Assembly (NCBI GenBank): GCA_041984885.1
Contig: JBHIXH010000009.1
Coordinates: 1-64,000, forward strand
Source: UBA4486 sp041984885
GTDB taxonomy: Bacteria > Pseudomonadota > Gammaproteobacteria > Eutrophobiales > Eutrophobiaceae
Length of the DNA: 64,000 nucleotides
Reading direction: 5' to 3'
Part shown: one piece after another, positions 53,388-60,605 of the stretch
Position numbering within the stretch: the first letter of the stretch is position 1
Layout: each line of letters begins with the position of its first letter
Position numbers and translations under genes: made by a program
Notes under the pieces: model-generated
What the model was told of the DNA's origin: nothing
Seen by the model: the letters and a program-made list of their open reading frames with translations, nothing else
The model's database searches: none

Positions 53388-54493
53388 CGGTCACGACTCC
53401 GTGTAGTCAGGCGGGATTGATGGTTCGACATACTGACCAGTTCTTTTAACTGCTCGCCTCTGGTCGTCATAGCAAGACCCTGCTCCAGGCTGATCTGATT
53501 CATCCTGATACGCTCTGTCAACGCCTGTTCAAGTGTCTGGTTACCATAGCCCTTGCCTGTTTCCATTACGGATCGAATCTGTTCCGGTTTATGCTCTCGT
53601 ATCAGGTGGGCAACGGCATGGTTAACCCAGAGAATTTCGTTAATCGGGACACGACCATCACCGCTGGCATTTTTAACCAGAGATTGCGTAATCACGGCAC
53701 GTAACACCTGTGATAGTTGCATTCGGACATTATTTTGCTCATCACCCGGAAATGCACCAATCATCCGGTCTATCACCCCCACTGCATCATTCGTATGCAA
53801 GGTAGAAAAAACCAGGTGACCGGTTTCTGCCACCATCAGGGCAGTGCGCATCGTCTCCAGATCCCGCATTTCGCCGACCAGGACTACATCGGGGTCTTCC
53901 CTTAAAGCACTACGCATGGCATCTGCGAATGAAGTGACATCAACGCCGAGTTCACGCTGGTGTACAACGGCGGTTTTGTTGTGGTGAATAAACTCTATCG
54001 GGTCTTCAATCGTTAAAATATGGCAGGGACGAGATTCATTTATCTGGTTGATAACGCTGGCAAGGGCAGTGGTTTTGCCACTACCCGTAGCACCGGTCAT
54101 CAGGACCAGGCCATCTTTCAGCTTCGGTAATTCAGCAAGTTGCGGGGGAAGATTCAGGTCCTGCATGCTCTGGATTTCGCCATTTAACCAGCGTATGGCA
54201 TAGGCAAGACAACCCCGCTCAAAATAGATATTGATGCGGAAGCGTTCACCGCTGAGGCTGGTATAGCCCATATCGTAGCTTAGATTTGTTTTCAGGCGAC
54301 TGTATTGCACTTCATTCAGAAGATGTTGGGCAATTACGTCAAGATCATCGGCTACCGTTTTTTCGAAGCCATTCAGTTCAAACAAATCACCATGTTGACG
54401 GATGACCGGATGACAACCGTTGGACAGATGCAAATCAGAGCCATGGCGAGAGACCAGTTCATCCAGCAGGGCTTGAAGATCTGAATTATCCAT
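53384..54493 (-). CDS. PilT-like retraction ATPase
   Basis: Twitching-type ATPase of 369 residues. Walker A is GATGSGKTTALASV, the Asp and Walker B regions include DPIEFIH and VLVGEMRDLETMRTA, and the His box is ETGHLVFSTLHTNDA. The C-terminal GxxLIRExK (AVAHLIREHK) is as in PilT. There is no zinc motif, which separates it from GspE. Its presence makes the cluster a retractable-pilus system rather than a classic T2SS or an MSHA operon. Confidence 0.9.
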   Translation of the reverse strand: MDNSDLQALLDELVSRHGSDLHLSNGCHPVIRQHGDLFELNGFEKTVADDLDVIAQHLLNEVQYSRLKTNLSYDMGYTSLSGERFRINIYFERGCLAYAIRWLNGEIQSMQDLNLPPQLAELPKLKDGLVLMTGATGSGKTTALASVINQINESRPCHILTIEDPIEFIHHNKTAVVHQRELGVDVTSFADAMRSALREDPDVVLVGEMRDLETMRTALMVAETGHLVFSTLHTNDAVGVIDRMIGAFPGDEQNNVRMQLSQVLRAVITQSLVKNASGDGRVPINEILWVNHAVAHLIREHKPEQIRSVMETGKGYGNQTLEQALTERIRMNQISLEQGLAMTTRGEQLKELVSMSNHQSRLTTRSRDR

Positions 54494-54495
54494 CG

Positions 54496-55197
54496 TTATA
54501 TCGCCAGCGTCAGATCGGTAGTGATCAGCCGTTGCCCGTTGTACGTATTCAGGTCCTCTGCTGTCAGTTTTAAACGTGCTATCAGTACACCGTATTCCAT
54601 GTTTTTTAGAGACTTTATAAAGTCATAGGTTGAATGAAAGGAACCACGAATTTTGATTTTGAATAAATGCCTTTTCAGATTGTTATCCTGGGTCGCAGTC
54701 GTGCTGCCGGCTGGATTAACAAACCGGGCGTTTTTTGAGGATTGCCTGTTCTTGTTGTTTTTATTGATTGTCGGAGTTGGTTGCCCGTTTTTTACCAATG
54801 TGGTCAGGTCAGTCAGTTCATTTTGTTTGCCAAGAACCTGTAGCTGGAATTTTTCTGCTGTAAGGGTGATATCAGCTATCAATCCATGTAACGCTTCCTG
54901 ATTGCGAAGATCGACGAATGACAGATCCATTCCTTGCAGATTCTGGCGTTCCTGTTCCAGCTTCTTTTCCATTGAAGCTATTTCCTTATTCAATACATGG
55001 GAAGGTTTGATATTGCCTGTTTTCTTGACAAGTTTGTTGTAATCTTTTTTTTCACTGATGATGTTTGCGTCGATCTTCTTAATATCAAGATTCAGATGTT
55101 TGACACGAAATAACAGATAGCTGCTAAAGACCATGGCCACTGCGAGACCAGTAAGCAATATTTTTTCCCGCCTGGTTTTTCCTTCTAGCGCTTTCAT
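54496..55197 (-). CDS. PilO/GspM-like inner-membrane alignment protein
   Basis: Bitopic protein of 233 residues: N-terminal TM (about 15-31), a coiled-coil part (about 35-95, ANIISEKKDYNKL and EKKLEQERQNLQ), then a ferredoxin-like beta domain ending LITTDLTLAI. Gene order after the PilM/PilN-like gene supports a PilO role. It overlaps that gene by 4 bases. Confidence 0.78.
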   Translation of the reverse strand: MKALEGKTRREKILLTGLAVAMVFSSYLLFRVKHLNLDIKKIDANIISEKKDYNKLVKKTGNIKPSHVLNKEIASMEKKLEQERQNLQGMDLSFVDLRNQEALHGLIADITLTAEKFQLQVLGKQNELTDLTTLVKNGQPTPTINKNNKNRQSSKNARFVNPAGSTTATQDNNLKRHLFKIKIRGSFHSTYDFIKSLKNMEYGVLIARLKLTAEDLNTYNGQRLITTDLTLAI

Positions 55198-56945
55198 CTA
55201 AGTTTTCCGGCTGTCTGCATTGCGCTGGTCCGGGTATTTAACGTGGCCGGTTGTTTTTGTATGACGAACTTGAATGTGTAACCGCTATACCCCGAAGAGT
55301 TCCGACCAAGGTTGCTGGGATTCTCGGTGATGATCATATTCCAGGCTTCAAGATCCCGGGACAAACCTCTGCTGAAATAATCTATTGAAGGTTGATCAAA
55401 GGACCAGCCTTCTATCACAAATTTATTCCACTCGGCTTCAGTGATGGAATTAATGAGCAAATTGTCATTCAGGTTACGAGTCAGGATATCCAGAAACTCG
55501 GCAGTGAAGTTCTGGCGGGTGACAAGTACTGATTCGATCAGTTTTTTTTCTGCTAATAAGGAATTGTATTCGACTTGTAACTGGTCGAGTCGTGCTTGTG
55601 CTTTTCTCGATGCGCGTAAATCACTTTCCACGACTTCCTGGCGTTGGACCTTTTCCTTTATCGTCGCCAGTTTTGCATTAGCCTTGATTGTCCTATAGGC
55701 AAAAATCGCTTCTATGCTGCCAATGAGGCAGATGAATGCAAGTAAAACTCCGGCCACCCTCGCAACCGGTTGTCGATAAATGGGAGGCGGTGGCTCTTGC
55801 CCCTCAACCGGCACTATTAACTGGTGGTTCTGGTTCATATAGTCAACCGTAGCTCCGCCTATCATCAGCGCCTCCGGGGTTGAAACATCGCCAGGTAAAT
55901 TGGAGGGGGGGGACAATTCACGTTCTAGCTGGGTAAATGAGTACTGAGAGATCGCTTTTAATTCATTACGTAAACTGTTGCGTTCCGGGCTGGATACCAG
56001 AACGTGAATGTTCTGATTATCAGGAATATCTGCATTACTGATCAGAGTTTCGACATCATCTAACTGTGGTGTATCGTTACTGCATTCCAGGGTCAGACAA
56101 AGTGTCACGTGGCCATCGAGATAGCGTAGTAATACCAGGTAAGGCCGATGCAGTTCCAGAACGTAAACTTCCTCACCGGAGTAGACATCAGGAAACTGCG
56201 TCGCGGAGGATCCAATAAACGGATAAAAGACTTTTAGTTTGGTCCGACCGAGTGAGGCACGTGAGCTGATCGTCTGAAAAGCAGATACCCAGCTTTCATG
56301 AATGGCACTGCTGATCGCAGTGGCCAACCACTGTATCTGTTTCGCTGGTTGAATTGAATTCCAGCCACAACGAATACGTTGGTCCTGAAGTTGTAACTTG
56401 TCCTGTACCTTCAGACATTCTTCCAACTGATTACGATTAATAAAGCCATGTTCGATAGCAACTTCACCAATGCGGCTTTTTTTCTGCGATGCCAGGTTTT
56501 TCTGTTCCAGAATTGTGACCAGTTCATCGCGTTGCGCCTCACTGATAAAACCAAGTCCAATCATCAGCCAGCCAAGATTATCATGTGGCACAAGGTCACC
56601 GAAAATTGATTCCATCTCCCAGCGTACCAGTTCCTGCAACTTCGACTTTTCCAGGGCATCGACATTTTCTATCGCAAGTTCGAGAATGGAAGGGATCGCA
56701 TGCGCATGCAGCATGATTGCTTCACGCGGTAATTTTCCATAACTGACTGCCAGCTTTCCGACTACCTCGACCAGCGACTCAACCGGATCGATAAGCCTTG
56801 AGCGTGCAGAAGTAACCACGCGTATCTCGCCCTGTTTATCTTCGACAATCGTTGCCAGAAGACCAAAACCGTCACTCAACAATACCAGCAACGGTCGATT
56901 CAGTAATGAGTTGTGTCGTTTTCTTTTACTGAGACTGAAAATCAT
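55194..56945 (-). CDS. PilM/PilN (GspL)-like fusion protein with MshEN-like repeats
   Basis: Protein of 583 residues. The first 130 residues look like a PilM/GspL cytoplasmic actin-like fold. Next come two segments resembling the helical MshEN/GspE N-domain unit (IGLGFISEAQRDELVTILEQ and IGEVAIEHGFINRNQLEECL, about residues 130-190), then more of the GspL-like part. A TM helix lies at about 400-420, with a coiled coil and a PilN-like C-terminal domain after it. So a PilM-like and a PilN-like part share one chain, as in GspL, with an ATPase-type N-domain inserted. This arrangement is unusual. Confidence 0.72.
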   Translation of the reverse strand: MIFSLSKRKRHNSLLNRPLLVLLSDGFGLLATIVEDKQGEIRVVTSARSRLIDPVESLVEVVGKLAVSYGKLPREAIMLHAHAIPSILELAIENVDALEKSKLQELVRWEMESIFGDLVPHDNLGWLMIGLGFISEAQRDELVTILEQKNLASQKKSRIGEVAIEHGFINRNQLEECLKVQDKLQLQDQRIRCGWNSIQPAKQIQWLATAISSAIHESWVSAFQTISSRASLGRTKLKVFYPFIGSSATQFPDVYSGEEVYVLELHRPYLVLLRYLDGHVTLCLTLECSNDTPQLDDVETLISNADIPDNQNIHVLVSSPERNSLRNELKAISQYSFTQLERELSPPSNLPGDVSTPEALMIGGATVDYMNQNHQLIVPVEGQEPPPPIYRQPVARVAGVLLAFICLIGSIEAIFAYRTIKANAKLATIKEKVQRQEVVESDLRASRKAQARLDQLQVEYNSLLAEKKLIESVLVTRQNFTAEFLDILTRNLNDNLLINSITEAEWNKFVIEGWSFDQPSIDYFSRGLSRDLEAWNMIITENPSNLGRNSSGYSGYTFKFVIQKQPATLNTRTSAMQTAGKLR

Positions 56946-57961
56946 CAGGGTACCGTAAGTGTTATTTCCGGTTGATTCGATACAGAGGCGAAAACTGTGA
57001 AACGCGCAGAATCATCAATTTCCGCGACTCCATCAATATTGGCTCCGGTAACACTCGTATCTACCAGTAAAATTATATGTTCACCAACGGGCACCCGGTC
57101 AGCCGCAGTGATGGCAACACCATTCAGATTCCAGCTACCACTGGCAGAAACAAAAGTTCCACCATCCGGGATAGCCACATCCTGTGTGAAATGAAAAGTT
57201 TTCCAGCGATCCTCGGGAACAGTGGATGTATCTACGTCATCGTTTTCAAAGATTGCTACCGCAACTTCGTATGCATTTGCGACAATTGTCGCGCCCGTAT
57301 TATTTTCAATGGTGATATTTAGTGCTGTTGGAGAAATGGTCCAGTCCACTTCGTTCAGACTCTCGGTGATATCTGTTCCGCTAAAGTCAGGTGGTACTGA
57401 AGCACCGTCCCGATCAAAGGTATAATCAAAATTATTATTTGCCGATGCTATGATAAAATCCTGACCCCAGCCGTCACGAAACTCGTTATTTCCATCCCTT
57501 CCTGATAGTAGATAGGGGCCACGAAAACCTTTGAAAAGATTGAACTCGGGGTTATTGGTATCGTCGAGCTGGATCTCGTTGCCACCGCCATCGGGGTTAT
57601 AATAAAAAGGCAATATTTGTCCAAATGTAATCCACTCTTCACCAGCCCCTGTATCTGACCAGGTTGTATTATTTTCCGTTAGAGGGTCAAGGTCGGTATT
57701 TGGTGGGATCAGACCGTTGTCTGAAACAAAACCCGAATAAAAAATTCGATCCTGATGCGTGCGTTCCTTAAGAAGTGCTTGTCTGATTAGTTGTAATTTA
57801 TTAAGCGTCTCATCGTAACGAAGCTGTCCGTTTTCATTTTCAAGAAACGAGAGACTGGTAGTAGTCAAGATAGCAAGTATAAACAGGACCAGTACTAACT
57901 CGAGTAAGGTAAATCCTGTTTGGAGTCTGAATTTGAAACTGCTCATAACTACCTCAGACAA
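56945..57961 (-). CDS. Prepilin-like protein with large C-terminal domain
   Basis: Pseudopilin-type protein of 338 residues (or 333 from the second ATG, MSSFKFRLQ). The type III signal is LQTG-FTLLELVLVLF with Glu at +5, followed by the hydrophobic helix. The long beta-rich C-terminal part (WNLNGVAITAADRVPVGEHIILLVD) is unlike short pilins and may form a tip or adhesin. It overlaps the upstream prepilin gene by 13 bases. Confidence 0.85.
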   Translation of the reverse strand: MSEVVMSSFKFRLQTGFTLLELVLVLFILAILTTTSLSFLENENGQLRYDETLNKLQLIRQALLKERTHQDRIFYSGFVSDNGLIPPNTDLDPLTENNTTWSDTGAGEEWITFGQILPFYYNPDGGGNEIQLDDTNNPEFNLFKGFRGPYLLSGRDGNNEFRDGWGQDFIIASANNNFDYTFDRDGASVPPDFSGTDITESLNEVDWTISPTALNITIENNTGATIVANAYEVAVAIFENDDVDTSTVPEDRWKTFHFTQDVAIPDGGTFVSASGSWNLNGVAITAADRVPVGEHIILLVDTSVTGANIDGVAEIDDSARFTVFASVSNQPEITLTVP

Positions 57962-58572
57962 ACCACCAGGTCATCGCCGCCATCATCACAGCCAGATAAC
58001 TCACTTTCGTAAATTTCATTTTGGCCAAAACTGATAATGCGAGCCAAATCGTCATTCTCAAGATCGAAGAAAAAATAGGGATTGCCAAGCTCACCATAGG
58101 GATCGGTCAGGACATTGACCTGCTCTATATCAGAACCAACACCTCCCGTACCGCCGTCAAATTCAAAATTACCGGAAATGGTTCTTTGTGTGTCCCCGAC
58201 TTTTGTCAGGTATGGGCCTTGCCAGCCCAGGCGATAATCCGGATCCCAGGCTGTATGTGCTGTATCAAGAGTACAGGGTGAAGTGGTCGGGCTGGATGAG
58301 TATTGAGCTTTAATTAAAAAAGAGGCATCAGCAGGGGTACATAGCGTTGAGCTATCAAGCAAGAAATTCGGGTTATCTTGTTTGAATTTCAGTATTGCAT
58401 CCCTGATTTGAGTCATCTCATATCGAGTAGCCGTATTTTCCTGGTCTTCTATAAAACCTGGTCCGATTGCAGTGAGCACCGCCCCGGATATTATCGCCAG
58501 GATAAAAACAACAACGAGTAACTCTATTGTTGTAAAGCCGGATTGTTTTGAATTGTGCCGCATGCCCACCAT
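57949..58572 (-). CDS. Prepilin-like protein
   Basis: Prepilin of 207 residues from the ATG at 58572, which has AGAGGT 7 bases upstream; the open frame extends further but would run through a hairpin. The cleavage site is KQSG-FTTIELLVVVF with Glu at +5. The C-terminal domain has a Cys pair (Cys in LCTP and SPCTLD) and GWQGPYLTKVG, PYGELGNPYFF, typical of GspG/GspH-like pseudopilins. It lies second in the operon. Confidence 0.88.
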   Translation of the reverse strand: MVGMRHNSKQSGFTTIELLVVVFILAIISGAVLTAIGPGFIEDQENTATRYEMTQIRDAILKFKQDNPNFLLDSSTLCTPADASFLIKAQYSSSPTTSPCTLDTAHTAWDPDYRLGWQGPYLTKVGDTQRTISGNFEFDGGTGGVGSDIEQVNVLTDPYGELGNPYFFFDLENDDLARIISFGQNEIYESELSGCDDGGDDLVVCLR

Positions 58573-58603
58573 GCCAACCTCTTTATTCTTTTCAGGGAGA
58601 GAA

Positions 58604-58627
58604 ACGGGTGACCCGAGGGCCACCCGT
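58604..58627 (-). terminator. Attenuator-like hairpin after the first prepilin gene
   Basis: ACGGGTG/CACCCGT stem with a 10-base loop, followed on the minus strand by a weak TTCTCT tract. It lies between the first prepilin gene and the rest of the operon, where partial termination or RNA stabilisation would give more major pilin than machinery. Confidence 0.6.
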
Positions 58628-58673
58628 TTTGTTGGTTAGCAAACTAATTATTGTTTATACAACATTAATCAGA

Positions 58674-59606
58674 TTACTCGTCTTCAAGTCCCTTGAATTC
58701 CGCAACTTCGTCTTCATAGAAGTCACCGTCGGAGTCGAGGACTGCTACCAGCTCAGCACCTTCGTATTCGTCATCCGCTGACAGGCCAGCAGTGGTGCCA
58801 GTTTCTTCAGCAATTTTGACAGCCAGTGAAAATGCACCGTAATAGGTGCCGGGAACGTTACCATCACGTGGAGCACGACCGATAAAACCATTGCTGACGA
58901 GGCTGGAGCCATTACCGATACCAAGAATGACGACATAATCATCTTCACCGGCGCCGATATCATCCGGGTCATCAAAAATTTGTAACTGTGTTGCGTTAGC
59001 AGTAGTGGCATTTGACAGGGAAATGATCGCAGAACGACCGCCTTCACCTTCTGCCGGTGTCAGAAACATATTCGTGCCGTCAGCTTCCTGAAGCAATGTG
59101 TCATCTTCTGCTGCCATGGTTTCACCGGCTACGGTACCAGCCGGAGTTTCACCTTCTGTTGTATTGCAGTATGTCGCCTCAACTACACGGATTGAGTCAA
59201 TACCGGCGTTGTTTAATGCAGCTATTCCCTCATTGGTGATAGCTGTGCGCGTCATCTTGGCGCCATAAGCCGCAGTCAGACCACCGGAAGATCCAGGCAC
59301 ATTAGAAGCCTCGCCAAAGTCAACGACACCAGCCAGAGCACTACTATCAGCAGGTGCGGTAGTGTCATCGACTGTCGCGCAATACAGCGCATCGAGACTG
59401 TTTGGTAAGCCGTCGTTTATAACGGTGTGTTGACGGGTAGCATTTTCCAGTGCCGCCATGGTGTGCAGGGCAACACCTTGACCTGCGGTTTCTTCCTGGC
59501 CATCGAGAGCGGAAATAACCGCACCGGCGATGATGGCGAGAATCGATACAACTACGAGCAGTTCAAGCAATGTGAAACCGCTTTGTTTCCTGTTTTGAAG
59601 TTTCAT
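58674..59606 (-). CDS. Large prepilin, probable major pilin
   Basis: Prepilin of 310 residues, first gene of the operon, from the ATG at 59606 (MKLQNRKQSG), which has GGAGGAG just upstream. The cleavage site is KQSG-FTLLELLVVVS. After the hydrophobic helix the C-terminal domain is very acidic and rich in Ala, Gly and Thr, with Cys in LYCATVD and ATYCNTTEG that could pair. It ends AVLDSDGDFYEDEVAEFKG, an Asp-rich loop like the calcium site of GspG pseudopilins. At 310 residues it is twice the size of a normal major pilin. Its first place in the operon plus the downstream hairpin suggest high expression. Confidence 0.85.
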   Translation of the reverse strand: MKLQNRKQSGFTLLELLVVVSILAIIAGAVISALDGQEETAGQGVALHTMAALENATRQHTVINDGLPNSLDALYCATVDDTTAPADSSALAGVVDFGEASNVPGSSGGLTAAYGAKMTRTAITNEGIAALNNAGIDSIRVVEATYCNTTEGETPAGTVAGETMAAEDDTLLQEADGTNMFLTPAEGEGGRSAIISLSNATTANATQLQIFDDPDDIGAGEDDYVVILGIGNGSSLVSNGFIGRAPRDGNVPGTYYGAFSLAVKIAEETGTTAGLSADDEYEGAELVAVLDSDGDFYEDEVAEFKGLEDE

Positions 59607-59738
59607 GTTATCTCCTCCTTCGGGTATAAAACATGTAGTAGAAACATGACTCCACCGGTCCCACACGCGGCTGAATTCACGGATTAATTAACAATTTCGT
59701 GTATGCGGACCCACTCCGCCTGAAGTTAACGCAATTTA

Positions 59739-59990
59739 TTAGCTATCAAAACTTGCAACTGCCGCAGGGGGAAGGGAATGATCGTTTTTGGAAGTCACCG
59801 GTTTTTTGTAATCCAGAACAAAACGGTATTGCTTACCGTAATGTATAATGACTTCTTTTTGCTGCTTCTTCAGAATTTTTATTTCGACGTGAAAATCACT
59901 GTAACCATCATGATCGAACGCATCTTTAAAGATATCCAGCAAACGATTTTTGACAGCGTCTTTTTGATCGCTATCCATCTTCCCCCTCAT
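59739..59990 (-). CDS. Small hypothetical protein upstream of the pilus operon
   Basis: Soluble, Lys/Asp-rich protein of 79-83 residues; ATG at 59990 or, five residues in, 59978 (MDSDQKDAVK). It is an alpha-beta type: KNRLLDIFKDAFDHDGYSDFHVEIKILKKQQKEVIIHYGKQYRFVLDY in pieces, with no signal or TM. It lies directly upstream of the prepilin gene, 130 bases away, and could be a regulator or chaperone. Function unknown. Confidence 0.6.
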   Translation of the reverse strand: MRGKMDSDQKDAVKNRLLDIFKDAFDHDGYSDFHVEIKILKKQQKEVIIHYGKQYRFVLDYKKPVTSKNDHSLPPAAVASFDS

Positions 59991-60246
59991 GCAGGTTTGT
60001 TATAATTATTAAAATTATTCCTTTATGGCGAGGGCAAAATAATATAGAAACGGATGTCTGTACAATGGGTTGCTATAACAAAATGAAAAATTCCCGAGTT
60101 TATTTCTGTATTTTCATATTGAGATATTCCTGAACGCAGCATGTAAATAGAAATTCCGGGAATATTTCCTGGCTGCATTAAAACCCGTATTTTAGCCAGT
60201 GCAAACTGGTATCGTGTCAGCGTCAGTCTATTTGGAACTAAATACA
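59991..60246. promoter_or_regulatory. Divergent intergenic region with repeated ATTCCYG half-sites
   Basis: No gene seen. The region holds ATTCCCG (60090-60096), ATTCCTG (60126-60132), and a palindrome ATTCCGGGAAT (60153-60163) followed by TTTCCTGG. These match the half-sites of the dyads at 46265 and 63446. It lies between the small minus-strand gene and the plus-strand secreted protein. Confidence 0.5.
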
Positions 60247-60561
60247 ATGAGACATCTTCTTTTAATCTGTGTTTTTGTTTTTTCTTCCACTGTGTATTGC
60301 AATGATGCGGTTATCTATGCAAACAGCGATGGTACGTATACCTATTTCGCGAACAGTTACACGCTGGATCAATTTCCCATAATGGATGTTGCAGCACCTG
60401 ACAAAACCGTGCAGATTTTTCCCGAGGCAAATCTGGCGACTGAACAGGCATTGACCAGTGTCAGGCCATTAGCAAGAAAATTTATTCGTTTGGGATATAA
60501 AGTTGAAACCCGCCTGTTTGGCAAGGTCATACCCTATCTTGTGAAAAAGAAAGGACAATAA
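60247..60561 (+). CDS. Small secreted protein of unknown function
   Basis: Exported protein of 104 residues with a signal peptide (about 1-20, VYC-ND). The ATG at 60247 (MRHLLLICV) is preferred over one 16 codons upstream because it begins the signal. The mature part contains DAVIYANSDGTYTYFANSYT and ends basic (LVKKKGQ). No family is recognised. It has repeated ATTCCYG sites upstream and a strong terminator directly after it. Confidence 0.65.
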   Translation: MRHLLLICVFVFSSTVYCNDAVIYANSDGTYTYFANSYTLDQFPIMDVAAPDKTVQIFPEANLATEQALTSVRPLARKFIRLGYKVETRLFGKVIPYLVKKKGQ

Positions 60562-60590
60562 AAAAACGGGCCGTTGGCCCGTTTTTTTTT
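60562..60590. terminator. Bidirectional intrinsic terminator
   Basis: ACGGGCC-GTT-GGCCCGT stem flanked by an A-run and a nine-T run. It serves both the plus-strand small secreted protein and the convergent TonB-dependent receptor gene. The core is nearly identical to the terminator at 46164. Confidence 0.9.
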
Positions 60591-60605
60591 CATTGTGATT
60601 TAAAA

